A stretch of DNA of 32,188 bases from Gammaproteobacteria bacterium (GTDB lineage Bacteria; Pseudomonadota; Gammaproteobacteria; Steroidobacterales; GCA-2729495), in contig JAHDYM010000026.1 of assembly GCA_023383705.1 (NCBI GenBank), positions 1-32,188 on the forward strand, read 5' to 3'. A program made the translations under genes and the position numbers. This document shows, piece by piece, positions 1-11,591 of this stretch (within the stretch, counting starts at the first letter, position 1; every line of letters begins with the position of its first letter). The notes beneath the pieces are model-generated. The model saw nothing but the letters and a program-made list of their open reading frames with translations, was not told the origin of the DNA and made no database searches.

Positions 1-1403
1 GGATAGACCTTGAGGCCGGCCACGTCGATCATGTCCTTCTTGCGATCGACGATATAGAAGTAACCGCGCTCGTCCATCTTCGCGATGTCGCCGGTACGGA
101 AATAGCCGTCGCTGGTCATGGCTGCGGCACTGCCTTCCGGATCGTTCCAGTAACCGCGCATGAGCTGCGGCCCCCGCATGCAGAGTTCACCGGGCTCGCC
201 GGCGGCTACCACCGCACCTTCATCATCGCGCAGGCTGACCAGGGTGCCAGGCAGCGGCAGGCCGATGCTGCCCTTGAAATCGCGCTGGTCGGGCCGGTTG
301 ACGCTGATCACCGGCGAGGTCTCCGAGAGCCCGTAGCCCTCCTGGATGACGGTCCCGGTCAGCTCCTGCCAGCGTTTTGCCGTCGCCGGCATCACCGCCA
401 TGCCGCCAGCCGACACCAGGCGCACCGTGGAAAAATCCACCCGCGCAAACCCGGGCTGTTGCAGCAGCGCCTGGTAGAGCGTGCTGACGCCGGAGATCGC
501 CGTGAATTTCCAGCGGCGCAACTCGGCGATGAAGCGCTGCATGTCGCGCGGATCGGTGATCAGCACGTTGTGGCCACCGATCGCGAGGTAGGCGAGACAG
601 TTACAGGTCAGCGCATAGACGTGGTAGAGCGGCAACGGCGTGATGACGATCTCCTCGCCGGGCCGGAGGTCCGTATACCAGCTGTTGATCTGGCGCACAT
701 TGGCGAGCAGGTTTGAATGGGTGAGCATCGCACCCCGCGAACGGCCCGTCGTGCCGCCGGTGTACTGCAGGCAGGCGAGGTCTTCCCCGGTGATTTCACC
801 GGGCACGCGGTAACTCGCCGGATCCATTGCCAGGACATCGGACCAGGCCGCAGCGCCCGGCACGCGCGCCACCGCCATGCGCCGTATGTAGCGCACCACG
901 AAGTTGACGACCGGACCGCGCCAGGCACCGAGCAGGTCGCCGATGCCCGTGACCAGCACATGCCGGACGCCGGTGCGCGCAGCGATTTCATTGAAGGTGG
1001 CGGCACTCTGGCCGAGCACCACCAGCACCCTGGCACCGCTGTCGTTCAACTGGTATTCGAGTTCGTGCGCTGTGTACAGCGGATTGACGTTGACGACCAC
1101 CATGCCGGCACGCCAGGTGCCGAACAGCGCCACCGGGTACTGCAGCAGATTGGGCAGCATGATCGCGACCCGGTCACCGGGACCGACATCGGCAAGCCCC
1201 TGCAGCCAGGCTGCAAAGCGGCGGGTGAGGTCGTCGAATTCCGCGTAGCTGAGGGTGCGGCCCATGTTGCTGAAGGCCGGCCTCGGTGCATGACGCGAGC
1301 AGGCCCGGTCGAGCATGCCAACCAGCGAATCGCCGGGGTCGATCTCGATCCCGACCGGGACTCCCGGCGGATATTCCTTCAGCCAGACCCTGTCATCGGC
1401 CAT
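1..1403 (-). CDS. fadD: Long-chain acyl-CoA synthetase (FadD-type AMP ligase), C-terminus cut off by window edge
   Basis: Reading the minus strand from the ATG at 1403 gives MADDRVWLKEYPPGVPVGIE and a continuous open frame to the window edge (about 467 codons). It has the AMP-binding P-loop YTGGTTGRSRGAMLTH at about residues 214-229, the EGYGLSETSP adenylate motif, and near the edge the hinge region GYFRTGDIAKMDERGYFYIVD followed by RKKDMI. These are hallmarks of fatty-acyl-CoA ligases, which activate fatty acids with ATP and CoA at the inner membrane. Family members are about 550-560 residues, so roughly 85-90 C-terminal residues, including the catalytic lysine, lie outside. It is divergent from the mevalonate operon. 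The ligase class is sure; substrate chain length is not readable, and fadD is the closest named family rather than a proven orthologue. Confidence 0.93.
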   Translation of the reverse strand, partial: MADDRVWLKEYPPGVPVGIEIDPGDSLVGMLDRACSRHAPRPAFSNMGRTLSYAEFDDLTRRFAAWLQGLADVGPGDRVAIMLPNLLQYPVALFGTWRAGMVVVNVNPLYTAHELEYQLNDSGARVLVVLGQSAATFNEIAARTGVRHVLVTGIGDLLGAWRGPVVNFVVRYIRRMAVARVPGAAAWSDVLAMDPASYRVPGEITGEDLACLQYTGGTTGRSRGAMLTHSNLLANVRQINSWYTDLRPGEEIVITPLPLYHVYALTCNCLAYLAIGGHNVLITDPRDMQRFIAELRRWKFTAISGVSTLYQALLQQPGFARVDFSTVRLVSAGGMAVMPATAKRWQELTGTVIQEGYGLSETSPVISVNRPDQRDFKGSIGLPLPGTLVSLRDDEGAVVAAGEPGELCMRGPQLMRGYWNDPEGSAAAMTSDGYFRTGDIAKMDERGYFYIVDRKKDMIDVAGLKVY

Positions 1404-1592
1404 GCCACCACCTGCTGCCAAAACCCCGGCCATGGTAACGCCCCGTCCGGCAGCAGTGAAATGCAACGTGGCGGTCGGGACACCCCGCAAACATGGCGGC
1501 GCAGGGCCATTCCTGATATGGTTGCGGCGCGCTGCCGCCGGCTCCCGCAAGTCCTGCGCAGCGCCCCGTATACAGCCACCGAAGGGCGCCCC
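1404..1592. promoter_or_regulatory. Divergent intergenic region between fadD and the mevalonate operon
   Basis: These 189 bases separate two divergent genes and must hold both promoters. I see no convincing -35/-10 pair for either direction. The open frame of the downstream gene continues upstream through this stretch without a stop, but the translation there resembles nothing and runs antisense into fadD, so I treat it as non-coding. A purine run (GAAGGG, about 8 bases before the GTG at 1593) may serve as ribosome binding site. Confidence 0.4.
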
Positions 1593-3844
<2,252 letters not shown>

Positions 3845-3848
<4 letters not shown>

Positions 3849-4432
3849 GCGGACTGGCCCGGGCTCCCGTGACCGAGGACCTGCTGATCCTGGTCGACGA
3901 GGCCGATCGCGAGATCGGCACGCTGCCGAAGACCGAATGTCACCTGGGCGGGGGCACGCTGCATCGTGCCTTCTCGGTATTCCTGTTCGCTCCGGACGGC
4001 AAGGTCCTGATCCAGGAACGTACGGCCGGCAAGATGCTGTGGCCGGGCTTCTGGTCCAACAGCTGCTGCAGCCACCCGCGACCGGGCGAAGACACCGGGG
4101 CAGCGGCACAACGCCGCGTGCGGGAAGAACTGCACGTCGAGTGCCGGCTCGATTTCCTCTACAAGTTCCGCTACCAGGCCGCCTTCGGGAGCGTCGGCTC
4201 GGAACACGAGCTCTGCCATGTCTATGCGGGATACGCCACCGGCGACATCAGCACCGACCCGCTGGAGATCGCCGCGATACGCTGGCTGACGCCGGCGGCG
4301 CTCAGCCGTGAAATCGCCGCGGAACCGGAGCGCTTCAGCCCCTGGATGAAGCTCGAGTGGCAGCAGATCACCGCCAATTACCTGGACCGCATCCTCGACG
4401 ACTGCCGGAAGCAGCAGACATGGCGAACGTAG
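3845..4432 (+). CDS. idi: Isopentenyl-diphosphate delta-isomerase, type I
   Basis: A 195-residue Nudix-fold protein of normal length for type I isomerase, which interconverts isopentenyl and dimethylallyl diphosphate. The catalytic cysteine lies in NSCCSHP (Cys75) and the catalytic and metal glutamates in EHELCHVY (Glu120, Glu122); the Nudix-like helix RRVREELHVEC is present. The ATG overlaps the stop of the reductase-kinase gene by 4 nt, so translation is probably coupled. Its end overlaps the following SDR gene by 13 nt. Isomerase is essential in organisms that make their isoprenoids only from mevalonate, which agrees with its position here. The family assignment is secure. Confidence 0.96.
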
Positions 4433-5229
4433 TCATCACCGGCAGCACGCGCGGCATCGGCCGCGGTCTCGCCGTCGAATTCATGAAGCGCGGCCACAAC
4501 GTCGTCGTTTCCAGCCGCAGGCAGGCCGATGTCGACAAGGCGGTCAACGAACTCTCCGCCACAGGCCCGGCCAAGGTGGCCGGCACCAGCTGCGATGTGA
4601 CCCGCAAGGCCGATGTGCAGGCGCTGTGGGATTTTGCCGTGGCCCGGTTCGGCCGCGTGGACTTCTGGATCAACAACGCCGGCCGCGCCACCTCGCGTTA
4701 CGAAGTGCATGAACTTCCCGAGGAGATGGTGCACACGCTGGTCGATGGCAACTTCAAGGGCAGCGTGTTCGGCTCGCAGGTGGCGATCAGCGGCTTTCGC
4801 CGGCAGGGTTCCGGCGCGCTCTACAACATGCTCGGCGGCAGCTTCGACGGCAAGCGCCTGACGCCGAACATGGGCGTGTACAGCGCCACCAAGGCGGCCG
4901 ACTGGCTGCTGACCAAGTACCTGGTGCTCGAGAACAGGAACCCGGACATCATCATCGGCGCCATCAGCCCCGGCATGCTCATCACCGAGAACTGGTTCGA
5001 GGAGCAGAAGCAGATGGATCCGGCCGAGTGGCAGAAGATCCGGCCGATCCTCAACATCCTCTGCGACTACGTCGAGACTTCGACGCCCTGGCTGGTGGAG
5101 CAGATGCTCGCCAACCGGCAGAGCGGCCGGCGCATCGCCTGGATGAGCACCGGCAAGCTGCTCGGCCGCTTCCTCAAGGCACGCCTGCCCGGCCCGAAAC
5201 GCGACCTGTTCACGCGCTTCGGCCTCTGA
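4420..5229 (+). CDS. Short-chain dehydrogenase/reductase in the mevalonate operon
   Basis: A classical 269-residue SDR starting MANVVITGSTRGIGRG. The Rossmann motif TGSTRGIG is at residues 7-14, NNAG at 85-88, and the catalytic Ser141, Tyr154 and Lys158 (YSATK) are in place, so it should be an active NAD(P)-dependent oxidoreductase. Arg residues after the second strand (SSRRQAD) hint at NADPH, but this is an inference. The ATG at 4420 lies inside the end of idi (13-nt overlap); a longer in-frame start upstream would only add residues without SDR features. Gene 3 of an operon with the reductase-kinase fusion, idi and an ABC exporter, it may oxidise or reduce an isoprenoid or terpenoid alcohol. 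The substrate cannot be read from sequence. Confidence 0.9.
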   Translation: MANVVITGSTRGIGRGLAVEFMKRGHNVVVSSRRQADVDKAVNELSATGPAKVAGTSCDVTRKADVQALWDFAVARFGRVDFWINNAGRATSRYEVHELPEEMVHTLVDGNFKGSVFGSQVAISGFRRQGSGALYNMLGGSFDGKRLTPNMGVYSATKAADWLLTKYLVLENRNPDIIIGAISPGMLITENWFEEQKQMDPAEWQKIRPILNILCDYVETSTPWLVEQMLANRQSGRRIAWMSTGKLLGRFLKARLPGPKRDLFTRFGL

Positions 5230-5243
5230 ACGTCCGGCCCACC

Positions 5244-6190
<947 letters not shown>

Positions 6191-6194
<4 letters not shown>

Positions 6195-7420
6195 CCATGG
6201 CCATCTTCAGGGCCGCCCTGCTCCAGTTGCTGCACGACCGGGGTGCGCTGCTGCTCAGCCTGTTCGTGCCGGCGGTATTCTTCCTGATCTTCGCCGAGAT
6301 CTTCGCCACCGCCGCCAGCGACGAGGTGCAGGTCCATGTCGCCGTCGTCGATGAGGTGCGCAGCGCCGACTCGACCGCCCTGCTCGCCGCGCTCGAGCGC
6401 GAGGCGACCGTGACCATCGTTCCCGACGTGAACGACCGCCAGGCCGCACTCGATCTGGTGCGCCGGGGCACCGCCGATGTGGCACTGATCGTGCGCGCGG
6501 ATGGCGAATCGCTGGCCGATGCCGCGGGACTGGCGGCACCGCCGCTGCTGCTGCTCGTCGATCCCTCGCGCAACGTGGCGGCTACCGTGCTGAGCGGACA
6601 GTTGCAGCGCGCCTACTTCGCGGCCCTGCCGGATCTCGCCGTCGGCCGCGTGTCGGAACTGATCGGCACGGAATTCACCGAGTTCTCGGCGGAGCAGCAG
6701 GCAGAGATAGACAGCGGGCTGGCCGGACTGCGCGAATCAGCGCGGTCCGGAGAACGCGGCGGCTGGTCCTTCGAGGAGCTGCTCGACCACCAGAACGTGG
6801 TGGGACAGACGGCCGCACTCAACCACATCGCCTACTACGCCGGCGCGGTGGCCTTCATGTTCCTGCTGTTTGCCAGCGCGCAGAATGCCGTGGGCATCCT
6901 CGATGACCAGGCCGCCGGCATCCTCGACCGCATCGCCGCCGGGCCGGGCGGCATCATCGTCGTGGTGAATGGCCGCTTCATGTTCCTGGTCCTGCAGGGC
7001 ATGGTGCAGGGCACGGTAATCTTCGGCGTGGCCTGGCTGCTCTATGGCGTGGATGTGCCGGGGAACTTCGGCGCCTGGCTGCTGATTTCCTTCTGCTCGG
7101 CCGTGCTCGCTGCCGGACTCGGCCTGCTGCTGGTCACGGCCTGTCGCACGCGCGCCCAGGCGCAGATCCTGCCGACGGTGGTGATCCTCATCATGTCGGC
7201 CATCGGCGGCAGCATGGTGCCGCGCTTCTTCATGCCGGAATGGCTGCAGACGCTGGGCTGGATCACGCCCAACACCTGGGCGCTCGAGGCCTACAGCGGA
7301 CTGTTCTGGCGTGGCGAACCCCTGCTGGCGCTGTTGCCCCGCGCCGCCGGCCTGTTCGGTGTCGGCATGCTGGCGCTGGCGATCAGCTACCTGCTCGCGC
7401 GGCGTCTGGTGGAGCGCTGA
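6191..7420 (+). CDS. ABC-2 type transporter permease
   Basis: A 409-residue membrane protein, partner of the preceding ATPase. One transmembrane helix (about residues 20-40, ALLLSLFVPAVFFLIFAEIF) is followed by a large extracytoplasmic region to about residue 215. Five further hydrophobic helices follow (AGAVAFMFLLFASA, FLVLQGMVQGTVIFGVAWLL, LLISFCSAVLAAGLGLLLV, ILPTVVILIMSAIGG, AAGLFGVGMLALAISYLLA). This is the NatB/YhgE-like layout of the ABC-2 permease family, which exports lipids, drugs or Na+. The operon suggests an isoprenoid or lipid cargo, but that is inference. Its start codon overlaps the ATPase stop (ATGA). Confidence 0.9.
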
Positions 7421-7472
7421 GGTTTCCGCAATACGGATGCTGCGCCGCTTCATCGTCCGCCCTTGCAGGATC

Positions 7473-7489
7473 TTTTGTACTGTGCAAAA
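7473..7489. promoter_or_regulatory. Palindromic operator-like site upstream of the MFS-SDR pair
   Basis: TTTTGTACTGTGCAAAA is a 17-bp inverted repeat with 7 of 8 base pairs matching around a central T. It sits 49 nt before the MFS start at 7538, in an otherwise GC-rich intergenic stretch. Size and symmetry fit a dimeric repressor such as TetR or MarR. A TetR gene lies at 10837-11508, but the palindrome in its own promoter is a different sequence, so the cognate regulator is not established. A weak promoter (TTGCAG 7463-7468, 17-nt gap, AAAATA) would overlap it. Confidence 0.5.
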
Positions 7490-7537
7490 TAATTGCCGAA
7501 ATCGGTGCTGATGTCGTGGTGCCGTTGGACGGGCACC

Positions 7538-8854
7538 ATGAGCACAGCAGCACAGCGAGTCGGCCCGATACTGCTCACGCCGGGCGTCCGGAAGCTGAAC
7601 TTCTGGGCCTACATCTACGCCTCGTTCATCTGCATCGCGATGCTCGCGGGCATGAACTTCCTGCAGATCTACCTGCTGGAAGTGAACCTGGCGGTACCCG
7701 CCGACCAGCAGGGCAAGATCACGGGCCTGCTCGCCACCTATACCGAGCTGGTCGCCATCCTGCTGATTATCCCGTTCGGCTACCTCGCCGACCGTCTGGG
7801 CCGGCGGCCGGTGGTCGTCGGTGGCCTGCTGCTGTGCGGGCTGGGGTACGCGCTGTTCCCGCTGTCGGGCAGCGTCGTGGAACTGTCTGTCTACCGCGTG
7901 ATCTTCGCCGTCGGTGCGGCGGCGCTGTCGGCGCTGATCCCCGTCGTGGGCAACGACTACACGCAGGAAGTCTCGCGTGGCCGCCTGTTCGGCTTCAGCG
8001 GCCTGATGAACGGACTCGGCGTCGTCTTCATGAGCGCCGGCCTCGCGCAGGTGCCGGCGCTGCTGGGGCGCCAGGGGTTCTCTCCGGAGTCGGCCGGGAC
8101 CGGCATGTTCCTGATTGCGGCGGGACTCTGCACCGTGTCGGCACTGGTACTGGCACTGACGCTGAAGCCGGGTGCGCCGGCGCGACCCACCGGAACCACC
8201 GGCCACGTACCCCTGCTCCGACAGCTGGGCTCTGGCCTGCGGGCGGCGCGCAATCCCAGGGTCACGCTGTCCTACCTGGCCGCGTTCGCCGGGCGCTCCG
8301 ACAATGCGATCAAGGGGCTGTTCCTGTCGGCCTGGGTGATCCAGGTGGCCCCGGCGCAGGGTATCGCGGCACCCGATGCCATGGCCTATGCCGGCCGGCT
8401 GATGGCGATCATGGGCGTGGCGACGCTGCTGTGGGCGCCGCTGTTCGGCCTGCTGCTGGACCGGCTGAACCGGGTCACCGCGATGGCGTTGGCGATGGGC
8501 CTTGCCGCAGCCGGCTACGGCTCGATGGGGCTCATCGGCTCGCCATTCGACAGCGCCATGCTGCCTGCCTTCCTGCTGCTGGCGATCGGCCAGGGCAGCG
8601 CCATTGTCTCGTCGGCGACGCTGGTGGGACAGGAAGCCAGCCCGGCGGAGCGCGGCACGGTGATCGCGACCAACGGCTGGTTCGGCGCCATCGGCATCCT
8701 GCTGTCCAGCCTGGTGGGGGGACTGCTGTTCGACGCCGTGGACCCGTCGGCCCCCTTCGTGCTGATCGGCCTGTTCCAGGCCGGCGTGCTGGTATTCGCA
8801 CTATTCGTCCGCTGGCGTGCGCCGGGCGGACACCACCCGGAGAGATCGACATGA
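7538..8854 (+). CDS. MFS transporter
   Basis: A 438-residue major facilitator superfamily protein with about 12 hydrophobic helices. The MFS motif A appears between helices 2 and 3 as GYLADRLGRRPVVVGG, with a degenerate copy in the second half (GLLLDRLNRVTAMA). Start ATG 7538 (MSTAAQRVGPILLTPGVRKL) is preferred to the upstream TTG 7493 and ATG 7511 because the additional residues are not MFS-like. Its stop overlaps the start of the next SDR by 4 nt, so the two are translationally coupled, and both lie downstream of a palindromic site. It likely imports or exports the substrate handled by the neighbouring SDR and Rieske enzymes; the cargo is unknown. Confidence 0.9.
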   Translation: MSTAAQRVGPILLTPGVRKLNFWAYIYASFICIAMLAGMNFLQIYLLEVNLAVPADQQGKITGLLATYTELVAILLIIPFGYLADRLGRRPVVVGGLLLCGLGYALFPLSGSVVELSVYRVIFAVGAAALSALIPVVGNDYTQEVSRGRLFGFSGLMNGLGVVFMSAGLAQVPALLGRQGFSPESAGTGMFLIAAGLCTVSALVLALTLKPGAPARPTGTTGHVPLLRQLGSGLRAARNPRVTLSYLAAFAGRSDNAIKGLFLSAWVIQVAPAQGIAAPDAMAYAGRLMAIMGVATLLWAPLFGLLLDRLNRVTAMALAMGLAAAGYGSMGLIGSPFDSAMLPAFLLLAIGQGSAIVSSATLVGQEASPAERGTVIATNGWFGAIGILLSSLVGGLLFDAVDPSAPFVLIGLFQAGVLVFALFVRWRAPGGHHPERST

Positions 8855-9645
8855 ACATGGATACGGAACTGCAAGGTAAATGCGTCATCGTCACTGGCGG
8901 CACGATGGGCATCGGCTTCGGCATGGCGACACGGCTGGCGCAGCGCGGTGCCAATGTCGTCATCACCAGCCGCCACAGCGAGACCGGCGAGGAAGCGCTG
9001 GCGCGGCTGCGCCAGGCCGCCGGCGTACCGGCGACACAGCTGGCCTATGTGCCAATGGACATCTGCAGCGAAGCGGACAACGAGCGGCTGGTGCAGCGTG
9101 CGGTGGAAATCCATGGCCGGCTGGATGCGATCATCAACAATGCCGTTTATCCCGGCGACTTCCAGCTGCTGGCCGACGAGTCACTCACTGCCTTCGAGCA
9201 GGTCATGCGGACGAATGTCACCGGGACCTACCTCGGCATGCGGTTTGCAATCCGCCAGTTCCTGGCCCAGGGCGCGGGACCGGGCACGAACTACTCCATC
9301 ATCAACATCAGCTCCGGTGCCACGCGTGACGTCAGCCCGCGCATGGGCCCCTACATCGCCTCGAAGCGCGCCGTGGAAGGCCTCACGCAGGCGGCGGCGG
9401 TCGAGTACTCCCGCCAGGGCATCCGCGTCAACACCCTGCTGTTCGGCGTCTTCGAGACGGAAAAGTCGGCAAAGCTGCACGCGGCCATGCCGGCCGTGCT
9501 GGAGAAAAACCTGGCCAAGCACCACATCGGCCGGCTCGGCGACGCGGAGCGCGACGCGGGCGAGGCAGCGGTGTTCCTGGTGTCGGAGCGCAGCGCGTTC
9601 ATCACCGGCTCGACGCTGCACGTCGATGGCGGGATGTGCCTCTGA
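8851..9645 (+). CDS. Short-chain dehydrogenase/reductase coupled to MFS transporter
   Basis: A 264-residue SDR with TGGTMGIG (residues 15-22), active-site Ser154/155 in NISSGAT, and Tyr168/Lys172 in YIASK. The C-terminal HVDGG is typical of the FabG-like classical branch. The usual NNAG reads NNAV here (97-99), a small departure that keeps the Asn. ATG 8851 has GGAGAG upstream and overlaps the MFS stop; ATG 8857 is an alternative. It faces the Rieske oxygenase convergently. A pairing of dehydrogenase, oxygenase, TetR and hydrolase is common in pathways for aromatic, terpenoid or steroid compounds, but the substrate is not identifiable. Confidence 0.9.
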   Translation: MNMDTELQGKCVIVTGGTMGIGFGMATRLAQRGANVVITSRHSETGEEALARLRQAAGVPATQLAYVPMDICSEADNERLVQRAVEIHGRLDAIINNAVYPGDFQLLADESLTAFEQVMRTNVTGTYLGMRFAIRQFLAQGAGPGTNYSIINISSGATRDVSPRMGPYIASKRAVEGLTQAAAVEYSRQGIRVNTLLFGVFETEKSAKLHAAMPAVLEKNLAKHHIGRLGDAERDAGEAAVFLVSERSAFITGSTLHVDGGMCL

Positions 9646-9654
9646 GGCCGTGAG

Positions 9655-9679
9655 GGCGCGCCGGCAGCGCCGGCGCGCC
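9655..9679. terminator. Perfect GC hairpin between convergent genes
   Basis: An 11-bp perfect inverted repeat (GGCGCGCCGGC / GCCGGCGCGCC) with a 3-nt loop lies between the convergent SDR and Rieske genes. No T-run follows on either side, so it is not a canonical intrinsic terminator, but the stem is strong and symmetric enough to act as a bidirectional transcript end or RNA-stabilising barrier. Confidence 0.5.
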
Positions 9680-9696
9680 ACACCCGGCGGGCAAGC

Positions 9697-10824
9697 TCAG
9701 ACCTTGGCGATGCGCGGTACGGGCGGGTAGATCCAGTTTGTCGGGTCTTGCCGCCGCGACGGCGAGGGAATGACGCGTACCTCGCCATTGGCTTCGCAGG
9801 CATCGAGCGCGAGCCGGTCGATCTGCCAGCCGCGGCCACGAAGCTCCCGCATGAGCTGCCAGTAGGACTGCAGCAGGAGATCCTCGCGATCGATCTTGAT
9901 CGCCGGAAAATCCGCCACGTCCGGCGCACGCTTCGGCAGGTGCGCTTCGGCGATCGCCTTGTCCTGGAAGACGTTGCGCAGGTTTCTCTTCAGGTGATCG
10001 TCGTCCTTGTCCTCTTCGAGGAGGAAATTGCGGAAAGCAATCAGGTACATCTCCGTGGTCTGTTCGTCGATCGGCGTCGACATCGAGTAGAACACGTTGG
10101 TAAAGCCCGTGCCGGCCTTGCCGATCTGGATGCGTCCGTAGAGCGTGAAGCCCGGGACGTAGAACGTCAGGTCGGAGCGCACTTCGGTCGGCACGCTGCG
10201 CACCTGCGACCAGGATCCGGACGGGGGTGGCGGATGCGAAATGAAGTGCGTGCGGAAGCCGTTCGGCAAGGGTTCCACGCTGTGCTCGGATGGCCGGCTC
10301 GGGTTGTCCTTGTTGAGCGGAATTCCGTGCACGATGTGCAGGTGCACCTGGTCGAGGTCCACCATCTTTGCCCAGTGCACGTTCGACTTCCACGTGCCGG
10401 ACCAGGTCACGCGCCGCCATTCCGGGTTGTTGTCCTCGGGCATGTCGAAGAGCGGATGGGCCGTCTCCGGCTGGTCGCCGAGGAATACCCAGACCAGGCC
10501 GTGGCGCTCCTCGACCGGATAGCTGTCGACGCGGGCCGAGGCGGGAATGTTCGCGGTCGGCTCGACCGCCGATGGCACGCAGGTGCAGCGGCCATGTGCA
10601 TCGAAGCGCCAGCCGTGAAACACGCAGGACAGCGTGCCGTCGTCCTGGCGCTTGCCCTGCGCAAGGCTTGCGCCGCGGTGACAACAGGTATTGCTGAGGC
10701 AGACCGCCTTGCCGGCGAGGTCGCGAAACAGCACGAACTCATGGCCGAGCATTTTCACCTTCACCGGCTTGTCGGTGACGTTCTTGCTCCACTCGGCGAT
10801 GTACCAGACGTTGGTGAACAGCAT
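9697..10824 (-). CDS. Rieske [2Fe-2S] aromatic-ring-hydroxylating-type oxygenase, alpha subunit
   Basis: A 375-residue oxygenase. The N-terminal Rieske domain binds [2Fe-2S] through Cys47-x-His49 and Cys67-x-x-His70 (17 residues between the pairs). The catalytic domain binds mononuclear iron through Asp158-x-x-His161-x4-His166 (DQVHLHIVH). The start MLFTNVWYIAEWSKNV resembles vanillate demethylase/phenylpropionate dioxygenase-type single-component oxygenases rather than alpha-beta hexamers, and no beta subunit is present. A ferredoxin or reductase partner must be encoded elsewhere. A good ribosome binding site (AGAAGG) precedes the ATG, 12 nt after the TetR stop, so the two are co-transcribed. 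Probably performs O-demethylation or ring hydroxylation in the cytosol; substrate unknown. Confidence 0.92.
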   Translation of the reverse strand: MLFTNVWYIAEWSKNVTDKPVKVKMLGHEFVLFRDLAGKAVCLSNTCCHRGASLAQGKRQDDGTLSCVFHGWRFDAHGRCTCVPSAVEPTANIPASARVDSYPVEERHGLVWVFLGDQPETAHPLFDMPEDNNPEWRRVTWSGTWKSNVHWAKMVDLDQVHLHIVHGIPLNKDNPSRPSEHSVEPLPNGFRTHFISHPPPPSGSWSQVRSVPTEVRSDLTFYVPGFTLYGRIQIGKAGTGFTNVFYSMSTPIDEQTTEMYLIAFRNFLLEEDKDDDHLKRNLRNVFQDKAIAEAHLPKRAPDVADFPAIKIDREDLLLQSYWQLMRELRGRGWQIDRLALDACEANGEVRVIPSPSRRQDPTNWIYPPVPRIAKV

Positions 10825-10836
10825 GATGACCTTCTC

Positions 10837-11508
10837 TTATCGCAGGGAAACGGGGGTGCCCCGGGCGGGTTCTGCCGCGACGCGCGCCATGGCGCGTTCG
10901 GCTACGGTGCGGGCTTCCCGGGCATTGAGGCCGAGCATGCGCAGTACCAGCTCGGCCAGTTGACGCTCGACGTCCGGTGGCGTGCCGCCGAGCAGGGTGT
11001 CGCGCAGGAGCGAACTGGCGGCACCGCGTATGGCAGAGGCGGCAACCTCGGCATTGGCGACCCGCAGGCGGCCCTTGCGCACGCCCGCGGCGATCATCCT
11101 GACGAGGCCGTCCTCCGCCTTCGCGCGCGGCAGCTCCCGCATGGCGCCCGAGCGCACCATGACCCAGGCCACTGCAGGGTCGCGGCGCGCGACCATCAGC
11201 GTGTGGATCGCATTGGTGGCAATCGCCTCGGCGGGATCGGCGGCGCGGTCGAAAACGCCCTTCTTGTAGGCGACATCGGACTCGAAGAAATCGGCAGCAA
11301 CGGCCTCTACCAGCTCCTCCTTCGAGGAGAAGTGGTTGTAGAACGACGGCTGCGACAGGCGTGCGGCACGCACCACATCCATGACCGTGAGGTCTTCGAC
11401 CGGCCGGCGCGCAAGCAACCGCCGGCCCGCGTCAATCAGCGCGCGGCGCGTCCGCGTCCAGCGCGGATCTTCCTGCGACTCCTTCGACCTGGCAGTATCA
11501 CGAACCAT
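10837..11508 (-). CDS. TetR/AcrR-family transcriptional regulator
   Basis: The N-terminal helix-turn-helix reads TRRALIDAGRRLLARRPVED followed by LTVMDVVRAARLSQPSFYNHFSSKEEL, the canonical TetR layout; the C-terminal ligand domain is alpha-helical and of normal length (about 223 residues total). Two starts are possible: ATG 11514 (MHMVRD) and ATG 11508 (MVRD). I chose 11508 because the promoter upstream (TTGACT, 17 nt, TAAATA) places the transcript start at about 11508, which would make a leaderless message. It heads a minus-strand pair with the Rieske oxygenase and probably represses it through the palindrome overlapping its own promoter; the ligand is unknown. Confidence 0.9.
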   Translation of the reverse strand: MVRDTARSKESQEDPRWTRTRRALIDAGRRLLARRPVEDLTVMDVVRAARLSQPSFYNHFSSKEELVEAVAADFFESDVAYKKGVFDRAADPAEAIATNAIHTLMVARRDPAVAWVMVRSGAMRELPRAKAEDGLVRMIAAGVRKGRLRVANAEVAASAIRGAASSLLRDTLLGGTPPDVERQLAELVLRMLGLNAREARTVAERAMARVAAEPARGTPVSLR

Positions 11509-11514
11509 GTGCAT

Positions 11515-11544
11515 CTATTTAGCATGCTACTAAATAGCAGTCAA
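11515..11544 (-). promoter_or_regulatory. Promoter with overlapping palindromic operator for tetR-Rieske
   Basis: On the minus strand a -35 TTGACT (11544-11539) and a -10 TAAATA (11521-11516) are separated by exactly 17 nt, a strong sigma70 match. A perfect 8-bp inverted repeat, CTATTTAG and CTAAATAG with a 7-nt spacer (11515-11537), covers the spacer and the -10; the inner 10 bases TAGCATGCTA are also self-complementary. A bound TetR dimer here would block polymerase, giving autoregulation. The predicted start site falls at about 11508. Confidence 0.75.
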
Positions 11545-11591
11545 CGGCATCGATACCGGCCTCGAAGGCTTGCGGCCAAAGCCGGAACTGA

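Noticed and set aside
717-1592. Upstream extension of the reductase-kinase frame by 292 codons
   Set aside because: The extension is antisense to fadD, its translation shows no domain, and homologues begin at SRIPHFYK.
7240-8850. Long plus-strand frame joined upstream of the second SDR
   Set aside because: Only the part from 8851 on is SDR; the rest is an out-of-frame reading of the permease and MFS genes.
10837-11514. TetR as the regulator of the palindrome at 7473-7489
   Set aside because: The palindrome in the tetR promoter has a different sequence, so common control is not supported by sequence alone.
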